From IMG/VR virus record IMGVR_UViG_3300019487_000023, positions 1-64,000 of that record: a stretch of 64,000 nt of DNA. One strand, given 5' to 3'. Of the stretch, positions 1 to 6,502 are shown piece after piece. How positions within the stretch are numbered: position 1 is the first letter of the stretch; each line of letters starts with the position of its first letter. Source of the stretch: a virus. The notes under the pieces are model-generated. The model worked only from the letters and a program-made list of their open reading frames with translations. It was not told where the DNA came from and made no database searches. The position numbers and the translations under genes are program-made.

Positions 1-14
1 CCACTTAGTTGACA

Positions 15-227
15 TTACTTGATACCGAACTTTGCCTTGAGTGCAGCGGGAAGAGCCGCGGTATTCACCACAGTCTCGACAACCACGGTCGTTTCAGGTT
101 CGCCATAGAACGAACGAGGATAACGCTTGACTGCTTCGCGAGTAGGGCACTTTTTCACTTTGCCACCGTTGGCCAGAAACGCTTGGGTATTTTGGGTCAA
201 CTGCTCACGAGTCTTTGCCTTGTTCAT
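15..227 (-). CDS. Small protein with KFGI C-terminal tail
   Basis: A 70-residue protein of unknown function. The start is supported by an AAGGAG ribosome binding site about 6 bases upstream. The last 17 residues (VNTAALPAALKAKFGIK) match the tail of three longer paralogues at 3023-3514, 10016-10501 and 11766-12251, but the N-terminal 50 residues do not. The N-terminal part (FLANGGKVKKCP) is basic and looks globular. The shared tail may be a docking or sorting peptide (inference). It is the last gene seen at the left edge of the leftward cluster. Confidence 0.75.
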   Translation of the reverse strand: MNKAKTREQLTQNTQAFLANGGKVKKCPTREAVKRYPRSFYGEPETTVVVETVVNTAALPAALKAKFGIK

Positions 228-262
228 ATCATTCTCCTTATAGTGAATAATAGGATCGGGAT

Positions 263-562
263 TTAGTCGCTGATGCCGAGTTGTGTGTCCAGTCGTTCGT
301 CAAATATCTGACGCGCAAGGGTGTCTAAGCCACCCCTATACTCTTGTTTAGAGTCTTTGTAGTTATCGGGATTAGCCACGATCTCTAGGCGCTGATTGGT
401 GAGAGACTTAAACCAGTCACCTACATGACCTTCTTTGCCGTTACGTGCTTGTGTGTTGCAATAGATAATCCATACAGTCTGCCAAAGATAGTTGCAAGCA
501 TCTTGCATCCTACCCTCAGCGACCATACGATTGAAATGCTGCTTGCGCTGTTTAGCGTTCAT
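263..562 (-). CDS. Hypothetical protein, 99 aa
   Basis: Not recognised. The chosen start (MNAKQRKQH) overlaps the last 11 bases of the upstream gene at 552-767, the usual arrangement in this cluster; a longer reading frame upstream lies inside that gene and is not used. The product is a soluble, mixed-charge protein with aromatic clusters (NYLWQTVWIIYC) and no membrane segment. It lies between two other small leftward genes and is probably cotranscribed with them. Confidence 0.55.
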   Translation of the reverse strand: MNAKQRKQHFNRMVAEGRMQDACNYLWQTVWIIYCNTQARNGKEGHVGDWFKSLTNQRLEIVANPDNYKDSKQEYRGGLDTLARQIFDERLDTQLGISD

Positions 563-767
563 CGGAGTTAACTGCACCGTTGCCAGACTCCCATTGATCC
601 AGCTCTTCTTCGATCCACATGCTAGCGTCACGAGCGTTGCGAAGCTTCTCGTTCTCTTTAACGATATCGAAGTTTGGACGACCTGGTTCCTTCTTCAGGA
701 TAACAGCGGTAACTCCACCACTTACGTTCTTGATGATTTGTCCGTCATACCTATAGGTCTTCTTCAT
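552..767 (-). CDS. Hypothetical protein, 71 aa
   Basis: Not recognised. The start MKKTYRYDG is preceded by GGAGGG at a spacing of 8 bases, better than an in-frame ATG five codons upstream that would contain this site. The N-terminal half is beta-rich (YDGQIIKNVSGGVTAVIL), the C-terminal half acidic and helical. It is the first gene after repeat copy 1 (815-831), so that element may drive it. Confidence 0.6.
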   Translation of the reverse strand: MKKTYRYDGQIIKNVSGGVTAVILKKEPGRPNFDIVKENEKLRNARDASMWIEEELDQWESGNGAVNSDER

Positions 768-814
768 CACGCAACCCTCCATAGATAGATAGTATCGGTA
801 CTGAGTGGGGTGCG

Positions 815-831
815 GGCGTAGCAGTGTCAGT
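815..831 (-). repeat. 17-bp intergenic element, copy 1
   Basis: The plus-strand sequence is GGCGTAGCAGTGTCAGT, identical to copies at 9916, 10618 and 11705. It lies 48 bases upstream of the 552-767 gene. The stop codon TGA of the small gene at 827-985 falls inside it. A leftward promoter or processing site is possible. Confidence 0.85.
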
Positions 832-985
832 AGGGCCGGTGGGCAGATGCTGCTCGCATGCGGATGCAGTAGTCTCGGCGAGTTGTGTGAGATTCGAGAT
901 GAGCGGTCTTGAAGCCAAGACGCTCTAAGACGAGAATGAATTTATAAAGGGCGATATAGCGTTCGCGCACTCCATCTATTGCCAT
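827..985 (-). CDS. Leaderless small protein with LxRLGFKT motif, 52 aa
   Basis: A short frame that starts ATG only 6 bases after a TATAAT hexamer and has no ribosome binding site, so the mRNA would be leaderless. The protein begins MAIDGVRERYIALYK and contains a hydrophobic helix ending LERLGFKTAHLESHT. The same pattern is present in several other tiny proteins here (13306, 13858, 14541, 15145). The C-terminus is basic. The stop lies within the 17-bp repeat. Function unknown. Confidence 0.6.
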   Translation of the reverse strand: MAIDGVRERYIALYKFILVLERLGFKTAHLESHTTRRDYCIRMRAASAHRPY

Positions 986-991
986 TAGTGG

Positions 992-997
992 ATTATA
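992..997 (-). promoter_or_regulatory. TATAAT promoter, leaderless gene 827-985
   Basis: TATAAT on the minus strand, 6 bases before the ATG at 985, directly after a terminator hairpin. No clear -35 box is visible. Confidence 0.6.
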
Positions 998-1006
998 CAA
1001 ATAGAA

Positions 1007-1034
1007 ACGGGAGCGATACGCTGGTCGCTCCCGT
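1007..1034 (-). terminator. Intrinsic terminator after 1057-1299
   Basis: A perfect 10-bp stem (ACGGGAGCGA / TCGCTCCCGT) with an 8-base loop, followed on the minus strand by TTTC. It closes the operon running from 2858 to 1057. Confidence 0.75.
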
Positions 1035-1056
1035 ACTCATGATACCACCGCTGGTA

Positions 1057-1299
1057 TTACGTGAATTCTTCTTGACGATGCAGCTGAGGATGACTGCAAC
1101 GAGGACAGATGGTCCAAGAGTCGCGAGCGAGTTGCTCGAACTGACGTTCGCAGCGACCAGTCTCTTTACCTTCCTTATCTCGGAAGATAGTGACACAAGT
1201 TGAGACCTTCACTGGTGCGGTTCCAGGCGAGAGGACTCCGCGAGCAATAAGACTCTGACGAATAGATTCACCCTTCGAAACCTGCTTAGTGACGTTCAT
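1057..1299 (-). CDS. Putative zinc-binding protein, 80 aa
   Basis: A small protein with cysteines at CERQ and CPRCSH near the C-terminus plus an additional Cys in the middle, consistent with a zinc ribbon (inference). The start has an AGGAGGG site 5 bases upstream, whose first bases include the TAG stop of the preceding gene. It is the last gene of the 2858-1057 operon, followed by a terminator. The specific role is unknown. Confidence 0.65.
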   Translation of the reverse strand: MNVTKQVSKGESIRQSLIARGVLSPGTAPVKVSTCVTIFRDKEGKETGRCERQFEQLARDSWTICPRCSHPQLHRQEEFT

Positions 1300-1307
1300 T
1301 GTCCCTC

Positions 1308-1562
1308 CTAAGGACGTTTGTCTTCGTTAGCTCTCCACTCAAGAAATCGCAACATTACGATGTCTTGAATAGAGATTGTTTCAGACACTTCTGGTCTCTT
1401 TGCTGCGACATAAAGCGCAGTGATAAGGATTGAGAGTACTAACCCGAGGAATAAAGCCGCTCCAAGGTTATATACCCAAAAAGGGTGAACTTTAAAAAAT
1501 AGGTAGGATACCACGGTTAGTGCTATCCAGCTAATCCACAGTACCCTACCTGCTTTAGTCAC
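1308..1562 (-). CDS. Small two-helix membrane protein
   Basis: An 84-residue protein with two hydrophobic segments (about residues 7-23 and 28-52: VLWISWIALTVVSYLFF and the region LGAALFLGLVLSILITALY), so it is probably an inner-membrane protein. The GTG start has GGAG 7 bases upstream and overlaps the stop of the upstream gene. A short C-terminal tail is charged. It ends with TAG, rare in this window. A holin-like or superinfection role is possible, but no specific family is recognised. Confidence 0.65.
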   Translation of the reverse strand: MTKAGRVLWISWIALTVVSYLFFKVHPFWVYNLGAALFLGLVLSILITALYVAAKRPEVSETISIQDIVMLRFLEWRANEDKRP

Positions 1563-1767
1563 GACACAACTCCTGAAGTTCTTTAAGTAATTCTTGCAAT
1601 TGTCCATGCATGGTGCTTAAGCGTTTTAGGTTTGCCTTGAGTGACTCCGTTGGAGTCTTTGGACCTTGCTGAACCACTACAGGAGCGGACTCTTTGCCCT
1701 TGTACACTCGGTACAAGTTTGAATACAGAAACACTACCTTCTGCGAGTGATCGCGCTTTGCGCTCAC
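1555..1767 (-). CDS. Small coiled-coil protein, 70 aa
   Basis: Starts at GTG overlapping the upstream stop (GTGA), with AAGGTG as ribosome binding site. The N-terminal half is basic and beta-like (KVVFLYSNLYRVYKG). The C-terminal half is a predicted amphipathic helix (LQELLKELQELC) that could form a coiled coil. Its end overlaps the start of the membrane protein gene 1308-1562. Function unknown. Confidence 0.6.
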   Translation of the reverse strand: MSAKRDHSQKVVFLYSNLYRVYKGKESAPVVVQQGPKTPTESLKANLKRLSTMHGQLQELLKELQELCRD

Positions 1768-1964
1768 GACACCTTGCCGGCGAGTTGGTCGGCGACTTCG
1801 CGACACACGAGTGCTTCGCGAACGATCTCCGTTCCTCGACCGATCTCCTTGTCCTTGTTATCCCGAGTCTTCACCGTGTAAATACGTTCCCGAGTTTCGA
1901 GAACGACACGAACCGGCTTTTCACCCGGAACAGACACCCGACCAGAAAGTTCACACTTGAACAT
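1764..1964 (-). CDS. Hypothetical protein, 66 aa
   Basis: Not recognised. The start MFKCELSG follows GAGGTAA with normal spacing. The sequence alternates in a beta pattern (CELSGRVSV, RVVLETRERIYTV), suggesting a small barrel or RNA/protein-binding fold (inference). Its stop overlaps the GTG of the next gene. A CTGAAACTAT motif lies about 30 bases upstream, a motif recurring before other leftward genes. Confidence 0.6.
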   Translation of the reverse strand: MFKCELSGRVSVPGEKPVRVVLETRERIYTVKTRDNKDKEIGRGTEIVREALVCREVADQLAGKVS

Positions 1965-2154
1965 GTTTGTTTACCTCTTGGTGATGTATAGTTTCAGAAA
2001 ACAGTCTCTTATTCAGAGTAATTCTGTATCCTAAACCACCAGCGTGTATTGTGGGAGTGAGAGTTAGAGTGGACATGTGCACTCGGACACCTAGCTTAGT
2101 CATTACTGCCAGTAGATTTCCGAGTGCACGCATTTGCTTTTCGTTGACGAACAT
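1951..2154 (-). CDS. Hypothetical protein, 67 aa
   Basis: Starts by stop-start overlap (TAATG) with the lipoprotein gene upstream, so it is translationally coupled to it. It contains LGNLLAVMTKLGVRV, similar in pattern to the LxxLxRLG helix of other tiny proteins here, followed by a beta-rich Thr/Leu section. Its 3' end overlaps the 1764-1964 gene by 14 bases. Function unknown. Confidence 0.55.
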   Translation of the reverse strand: MFVNEKQMRALGNLLAVMTKLGVRVHMSTLTLTPTIHAGGLGYRITLNKRLFSETIHHQEVNKHVQV

Positions 2155-2858
2155 TAGTGGTAGAAGTTCGCAGCCGGAATGTATCCGCCATTGGCTTGCA
2201 GACTCAGGCTTTGAGATCCACCGACTTGGACATAATCAAACCTGAACGCATGTACACCACGACGAAGGAACTTCGAGCCAGAGCGAGTATTGGTTCCATG
2301 AGTTGGAGAAGGATCTGCGATGAGCTTCGAGCCATCGAGATACAACTCTGACCCATCATCGGACGTTAGATCGAACTGATAGTAAGCAGTCTCAGTGACC
2401 ACCACTTGTCCTTGGCAGATAAGTCTCGTGTTGTTGTTCTTGTAAACGCTTTGCATACCAACAGGCAAGATAGCGAGACCTACGGACCTATCGCTTTCAG
2501 CTTGATAATTGGTTGGCAAATCAAGCAGGAACGATCCAGCAGTGGCGAGAGTAGTGAATGTACTCATGTTCGTGACAGAGGCGAACGTCTGCAGAGAGCA
2601 GCTCAATCCTCGCGTCAACGCTGTTTGTCCGAGCAGGAGACGATAGTCGTTCTCATCTGCTACGAGCAACTCGATATCCGAAGGTTCGGCAGGAGCAGGA
2701 GGACTCACACCAGGTTCACCCTGAGGGCCTTGAGCTCCATCAACACCTGCAACACCTTGCGGACCTTGTGCGCCTGCAGGTCCAGCGGGACCTTGACCAC
2801 ACGATGCAAACAGAAACAAAGAACAAGCCAAAGCCAACAACGATAGCTTATTATTCAT
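2154..2858 (-). CDS. Collagen-like PA14-domain lipoprotein
   Basis: A 234-residue secreted lipoprotein. Residues 1-19 form a signal peptide ending in the lipobox LFASC with Cys20 as lipid attachment site. Residues 21-49 are Gly-X-Y collagen-like repeats (GPAGPAGAQGPQG and following). Residues about 75-234 resemble a PA14 beta-barrel: YYQFDLTSDDGSELYLDG and RRGVHAFRFDY are its typical signatures. PA14 domains bind carbohydrate in many known proteins. Such a phage-encoded surface lipoprotein could alter receptors and block superinfection (inference). The start has AAAGGAAA 6 bases upstream. It opens a six-gene leftward operon. Confidence 0.85.
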   Translation of the reverse strand: MNNKLSLLALACSLFLFASCGQGPAGPAGAQGPQGVAGVDGAQGPQGEPGVSPPAPAEPSDIELLVADENDYRLLLGQTALTRGLSCSLQTFASVTNMSTFTTLATAGSFLLDLPTNYQAESDRSVGLAILPVGMQSVYKNNNTRLICQGQVVVTETAYYQFDLTSDDGSELYLDGSKLIADPSPTHGTNTRSGSKFLRRGVHAFRFDYVQVGGSQSLSLQANGGYIPAANFYH

Positions 2859-3022
2859 ACTTTTCCTTTTTGTTTAAGATACGACGAATTACTTCGCCAA
2901 AGAAGACACTCACCAACAGACAGTAACCAAAATAATATAGTAAGATCATATGGTTAGATGGCAGACAGCATTATGCTGAGCACGCTGCCACCTATGGGAT
3001 CGCCGTGCCAACGAGTGTTCCC

Positions 3023-3514
3023 TTAGTTCGAGAACTTGGCACGAAGAGCTTCGGGCAGAGCTTCCATGTTGACAGAAGCACCCTTCGAAGCCTTGGAAGC
3101 GCTGAGCTCAGCGACGCGTGCGTCGATGTAGCCTTGCACTTCGGCTTTCTCTTCAGCCGTGGAACGGGTCTTGAGGAACAGACGGAGGTTCTTAAGCTGC
3201 TCATCACCAGAACCAACGCGGGAACCAGGATTCTTGGGAGAATACTTGGTGCCACCGTTGAGGCGAGAATCCTTGCGGATCCAGTTGCTCTGAAGACCAG
3301 AGACGTACGTGCGAAGACCGGCGTCATCGAACTCCTTGTCGAGCTCGATATTGCCAGCACGGAAACCCTCGACGAGGATCTCAGTGACCTGCGCACGACG
3401 CTCACGCGTCATGTGGGACGACACGGATTCACCTTCGGAAACCGTGATACCAGCTTCGGCGAGAACCGAAGTGATTGCGCTGTGAACAGCGTCTTTCTGC
3501 GATTGCTTAGACAT
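3023..3514 (-). CDS. KFG-tail family protein, paralogue A
   Basis: A 163-residue protein that aligns along its length with the products of 10016-10501 and 11766-12251. Shared blocks are KDAVxxAxTSVL, EYVSGLQSNWIRKD, KNPGSRxGxGDEQLKNL, EKAEVQxYIDARVAEL and the tail LPxxLxxKF. The start MSKQSQKDAV is chosen by that alignment and by an AAGGAAGG site; an earlier in-frame ATG would be read through an inverted repeat. All three are acidic, helical and without membrane segments. Function unknown. This copy ends KFSN rather than KFGI and is the most divergent. Confidence 0.8.
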   Translation of the reverse strand: MSKQSQKDAVHSAITSVLAEAGITVSEGESVSSHMTRERRAQVTEILVEGFRAGNIELDKEFDDAGLRTYVSGLQSNWIRKDSRLNGGTKYSPKNPGSRVGSGDEQLKNLRLFLKTRSTAEEKAEVQGYIDARVAELSASKASKGASVNMEALPEALRAKFSN

Positions 3515-3540
3515 AAAAAGTCTACCTTCCTTAACGTTGA

Positions 3541-3560
3541 TGTACAGACAATTCTGTACA
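3541..3560. promoter_or_regulatory. Inverted repeat in the leader of 3023-3514
   Basis: TGTACAGA / TCTGTACA arms of 8 bp with a 4-base centre, 27 bases upstream of the start. It could be a repressor operator or an RNA hairpin in the leader. The other paralogues lack it. Confidence 0.55.
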
Positions 3561-3561
3561 T

Positions 3562-3915
3562 TCATTTGTTTGTTTCAGTATCAACAGCCTGAGTCAAACA
3601 ATCTTCTAAAGCTTTCGTGGCTTCATCGTCCACTATTTTGGAGAGCATCTTGTGGTACTCTCTCACCGAGTCAGATGCAGCAGGACTTTGGGCATAGCGT
3701 GACAACATGTCACGATACTCAACGAACGTACGTTTCGCATAAAACCAATTAGCGGTTTGGTTTTTACGTGCGGCAAGCTCTTCAGCAGCTCTGTCTTTTT
3801 CTAAATGATTAGTGTTATAGCGAGAACGTAAGTCAATATACTTCTCAAGATATGCAGCTCTATCCAACATCTTGCAGATGGTAATCCACACGTCAGGTAC
3901 TTGTTCATCGCGCAT
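3562..3915 (-). CDS. Leaderless helical protein, 117 aa
   Basis: Not recognised. The start codon is 7 bases after a TATAAT hexamer and no ribosome binding site is present, so the transcript is probably leaderless. The product is almost entirely helical and rich in charged residues (RAAYLEKYIDLRSRYN, DRAAEELAARKN), without membrane segments. It lies just upstream of paralogue A. Confidence 0.65.
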   Translation of the reverse strand: MRDEQVPDVWITICKMLDRAAYLEKYIDLRSRYNTNHLEKDRAAEELAARKNQTANWFYAKRTFVEYRDMLSRYAQSPAASDSVREYHKMLSKIVDDEATKALEDCLTQAVDTETNK

Positions 3916-3922
3916 ATAATAG

Positions 3923-3928
3923 ATTATA
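3923..3928 (-). promoter_or_regulatory. TATAAT promoter for leaderless 3562-3915
   Basis: GTATAATC on the minus strand with 7 bases between hexamer and ATG. Confidence 0.65.
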
Positions 3929-3941
3929 CGAATTCAAAAAT

Positions 3942-4313
3942 CTACTTCTTCTCGTTGCTGTCGCCCAAGATACCTCTGCGAGCAAGCTCCATCTCAACAA
4001 CATGAAGAGTATCAGCGCGACGCCTATATTTACCAGCGTTATGGGCTATAAGGATCTCTTCTAAATCCTTAGAAGGAAGTTTGGTGAGTTCTTCCTTATA
4101 TAACTCAGATACTTCATCTTGCTCTTCAGGTGAGAGATCGCTGTTGATCATGTAGGCAATACGCTTAGCGAACCCTTGTTGGGAATTGTCCCACCTACCC
4201 TTTGATGTTAGGTATTCCTCCTTAACCCTCTGATATATCTCAGTAGTTAAGGTCTTGGTGCGCTGAACGAGTTTCTCAGTCGCTCTTCGTTTCTTTTGAA
4301 TCATCTCGGACAT
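3942..4313 (-). CDS. Helical hypothetical protein, 123 aa
   Basis: Not recognised. The start MSEMIQKKRR has GGAAG 5 bases upstream; a longer frame with poor context is rejected. It is basic at the N-terminus and acidic in the middle (LSPEEQDEVSELYKEEL), all helical. It overlaps the HAD-like gene upstream by 38 bases and is the last gene of the long leftward operon beginning near 9860. The stop is TAG. Confidence 0.65.
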   Translation of the reverse strand: MSEMIQKKRRATEKLVQRTKTLTTEIYQRVKEEYLTSKGRWDNSQQGFAKRIAYMINSDLSPEEQDEVSELYKEELTKLPSKDLEEILIAHNAGKYRRRADTLHVVEMELARRGILGDSNEKK

Positions 4314-4701
4314 AGTGCTTCCTTTTATCCTTGGAATAGAATCGGGCAAATGGAGTCTTAAAGAAATATCCATAAGCATCTGAGTCATCAAAGTGAAGAT
4401 CGATGTTATGCTTGAGACAGTATTCACCCTTAGTTTTGTCCCAAAGGTACTCATTCAGGAATGGGTTTCCCTTGGCATCGAAAGTCATCGGAGTTCCAAT
4501 CTCTTGATGATACGATGCGATACTGAATAGATGAGTGTAACTCAGGTCATACTTCTTAATCTCAGCGTATAACCTCTCACCAAGGAATGGTCCGGTGATG
4601 ATATGAACCTCATGCCCGTTGTCTACAAGCATCTTAGTGAACTCTTTGAAGAACTCAGGTCTATCAGTTACAACTCCATGTAAATCAATGCCGATCTTCA
4701 T
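4276..4701 (-). CDS. HAD-fold phosphatase/nucleotidase-like protein
   Basis: A 141-residue protein with a HAD-superfamily layout: motif I IGIDLHGVVTD at residues 3-13, motif II HIITG near residue 33-37, and a motif IV-like HFDDSDAY near residue 103-110. It resembles the 5'(3')-deoxyribonucleotidase-like HAD proteins of phages. Known HAD phosphatases use DxD in motif I; here the second Asp is His (D-L-H), so catalysis may be altered. A role in nucleotide metabolism is likely but not shown. It overlaps neighbours on both sides. Confidence 0.75.
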   Translation of the reverse strand: MKIGIDLHGVVTDRPEFFKEFTKMLVDNGHEVHIITGPFLGERLYAEIKKYDLSYTHLFSIASYHQEIGTPMTFDAKGNPFLNEYLWDKTKGEYCLKHNIDLHFDDSDAYGYFFKTPFARFYSKDKRKHYVRDDSKETKSD

Positions 4702-5092
4702 TCTTCTTTCTCCTCAGTCGAGATACGAAGTACTCGTAATACCCATTCTTAAACTTTGCGCCCATCATCGTCCCATATCTACCATAATGGAATGTGTATG
4801 CTTTAGTGATGACTCCAATTCCCTCATCAGGACATCCGATAACTTCTACTTCATCCCCGACCCGAAGACAATCCACAGGATCACATTTGCCACTAGGGTT
4901 AGGGGGAATATCACGAAAACAAACAGTGCAGCGAAAACTGCTATACAGACTAGGGTCGAAACGAACCTCATAACGCGGTTCATAAACTTCAAGCTTTCTA
5001 ACGAGACTTTCGATAATAGAGCGATAGTGCTCTAATGTCCTATCCTCGTCCGACATAAAAGATATCTTTGGAGGAACAAAGTCGTCGCTCAT
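4685..5092 (-). CDS. Putative zinc/SH3-like protein, 135 aa
   Basis: Begins MSDDFVPPK with GAGGG upstream. A Cys set (FRCTVCF, then GKCDPVDC) could bind zinc at about residues 54-75. It is followed by an SH3/KOW-like beta segment (LRVGDEVEVIGCPDEGIG) near residues 76-95. Such combinations occur in small nucleic-acid or protein-binding adaptors; the family is not identified. It overlaps the HAD gene by 17 bases. Confidence 0.6.
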   Translation of the reverse strand: MSDDFVPPKISFMSDEDRTLEHYRSIIESLVRKLEVYEPRYEVRFDPSLYSSFRCTVCFRDIPPNPSGKCDPVDCLRVGDEVEVIGCPDEGIGVITKAYTFHYGRYGTMMGAKFKNGYYEYFVSRLRRKKNEDRH

Positions 5093-5100
5093 TAAACCCT

Positions 5101-5424
5101 CTATTCTTGCTCCTCAATGATTGAATCAGGATCTTCACCGAGAAGCATGTAATCAATCTGTCGATCAGTGTGCCATTGCTGGAACTCTTTTTGAATCGAG
5201 CCTTGGATGTATGTTAGATTACCATCTTTCGACTTCATGTATAGGTTCACGTCGCCATTCTTTTCTTTAATAGCTTTGATGCGACCAAATGAGTCGTTAG
5301 AGGAGCTGGTTCCTCTAATCCACTCTGGTGCCCACCAATAATGAACTCCACGTTTACTTACGTGATCTTGATCTCGGTAGGGCTTTTGAATCACTTCTTT
5401 TGCGGGTGACTTTCTTTTTGCCAT
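5101..5424 (-). CDS. Hypothetical protein, 107 aa
   Basis: Not recognised. It has an AGGAGG site 5 bases before ATG. The N-terminus is very basic (MAKRKSPAKEV), the centre contains a WW-rich segment (GVHYWWAPEWIRG), and the C-terminus is acidic. It overlaps the preceding gene 5354-5650 by 71 bases. The stop is TAG. Confidence 0.6.
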   Translation of the reverse strand: MAKRKSPAKEVIQKPYRDQDHVSKRGVHYWWAPEWIRGTSSSNDSFGRIKAIKEKNGDVNLYMKSKDGNLTYIQGSIQKEFQQWHTDRQIDYMLLGEDPDSIIEEQE

Positions 5425-5650
5425 CGTTTCCTCCTAAAACAAAATATTCGAACATCCAATGTTCATATGCCTTAGTTGCTCTATTGGCACAGATCAACCA
5501 AAGTCCTCTGTCGGTTTCCCACTGTAAAGTCTTATTAGTGTATGAGATCTTACTAATATGACCCGCAACAGCGCATAACATTTCTTTAAACCAATAGCAA
5601 AGACCAGCTTCAATATAATCTGGCTCTCTGCTTGGCAACTTCGGCTTCAT
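5354..5650 (-). CDS. Hypothetical protein, 98 aa
   Basis: Not recognised. It has a Trp/Tyr-rich core (LCYWFKEMLCAVAGH, HWMFEYFVLGG) and a strongly basic tail (KKKVTRKRSDSKALPRSRSRK). The tail overlaps the start of the next gene in another frame, so the last 24 residues may be constrained by the overlap. It overlaps 5610-5846 at its own start. Confidence 0.5.
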   Translation of the reverse strand: MKPKLPSREPDYIEAGLCYWFKEMLCAVAGHISKISYTNKTLQWETDRGLWLICANRATKAYEHWMFEYFVLGGNDGKKKVTRKRSDSKALPRSRSRK

Positions 5651-5846
5651 GTATTTGACCTCTCAGAACCCTATCTGCATTAGATTTTAGATATCTAGTC
5701 CGTAAATGGTAGTCATCCACTATCTCATCAACCTGTCTTTGACTGATAACTTTTAAAACTCTAAGTATCTCTAGCAGATGACCTAATGAAAACTCCATTC
5801 TGTTGGACATTTTCATTAGGTCGATCTGATTATATGGAGGTTTCAC
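5610..5846 (-). CDS. Small helical protein, 78 aa
   Basis: A GTG start with AGGTGGG upstream, overlapping the end of the receiver-like gene. It contains LGHLLEILRVLKVISQRQV, which fits the hydrophobic LLxxLxxL-x-S/T helix pattern of the small-protein group in this arm. The rest is charged and helical. Function unknown. Confidence 0.6.
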   Translation of the reverse strand: MKPPYNQIDLMKMSNRMEFSLGHLLEILRVLKVISQRQVDEIVDDYHLRTRYLKSNADRVLRGQIHEAEVAKQRARLY

Positions 5847-6183
5847 GTTCCCACCTAATTCCGTCGATGGACTTATAGTTCATCTTAGTGAGAGCAGACT
5901 GCATCTTCTGCCTCGCAGAGGAATTAGAGGTGAGGAGATTAACAACCTTTGGATACTGAGAATTCATGAATGCAGCTTCAATAAGCACGAGCACATCGTA
6001 TCCTTCGTATGGCTTACCAGTAAGAGAATACTGTTGCTCAACAGCTCCAATATCATTGTCAAGGTGTAGTTCATCCCACGGACCCATTTTGCAGAGTGCA
6101 TCGACTCCATCTTTATAGGTTCGTGCCACCACATTAGCGTAGTCACAAGCGCGGACATCATCAATTGCTAGAATTTTCTTCAT
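5830..6183 (-). CDS. Cyclic-phosphate receiver-like protein
   Basis: A 117-residue single-domain protein resembling the cREC family (receiver fold linked to cyclic-nucleotide or cyclic-phosphate processing). Signs are the N-terminal LAIDDVR with Asp8-Asp9, an ARTYKDG helix, the second acidic strand DELHLDNDIG at residues 37-46, GYDVLVLIE, and a C-terminal Asn/Ser-rich loop followed by ARQKMQ. cREC domains occur in anti-phage and conflict systems, so a counter-defence role is possible (inference). No output domain is present. Confidence 0.7.
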   Translation of the reverse strand: MKKILAIDDVRACDYANVVARTYKDGVDALCKMGPWDELHLDNDIGAVEQQYSLTGKPYEGYDVLVLIEAAFMNSQYPKVVNLLTSNSSARQKMQSALTKMNYKSIDGIRWERETSI

Positions 6184-6502
6184 AAAATCCGTTCATTCTC
6201 TTTACTGCAAGAGATGCCAAGAACTTATCTTTCCTCTTCTTAATAACCTCATCTATGTGTCGAACATAATTAGGTATTGAAGGAATTGTCCATTCTTGTT
6301 TTGTTACCCTTAATTTATACAAAAGGATCTGTAATCGGTGTAATGCCATCTGTTTGTTCATGAAGTCATCTGATGCTTGCTTAGAAGCTGCGCAAGTGTG
6401 ATAATCGCCATTAGGCATGATGAGGTATCGATATTTTCCATCGACCTCCCATGTCATATTCTTAGCATCACAGTACTTGCATTTAGCTTCAATCTTAGTC
6501 AA
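6161..6502 (-). CDS. Zinc-finger small protein, paralogue 1
   Basis: The N-terminal segment CKYC...MTWEVDGKYRYL...PNGDYHTC (residues 8-37) matches the corresponding part of the 6902-7213 product, giving a CxxC/HxC zinc site. A helical region follows with LHRLQILLYKLRVTKQ. The start is TTG overlapping the upstream stop; a later ATG would lose the first two cysteines, so TTG is preferred. Function unknown. Confidence 0.6.
   Translation of the reverse strand: MTKIEAKCKYCDAKNMTWEVDGKYRYLIMPNGDYHTCAASKQASDDFMNKQMALHRLQILLYKLRVTKQEWTIPSIPNYVRHIDEVIKKRKDKFLASLAVKRMNGFYEENSSN

Noticed and set aside
815-831. The 17-bp repeat as a normal -35 box (CTGACA)
   Set aside because: No consistent -10 sequence lies 16-18 bases downstream in the four copies, so a standard sigma-70 promoter reading is not supported.
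1308-1562. Holin assignment for the two-helix membrane protein
   Set aside because: Two hydrophobic helices alone are not enough, and it is far from the endolysin gene.
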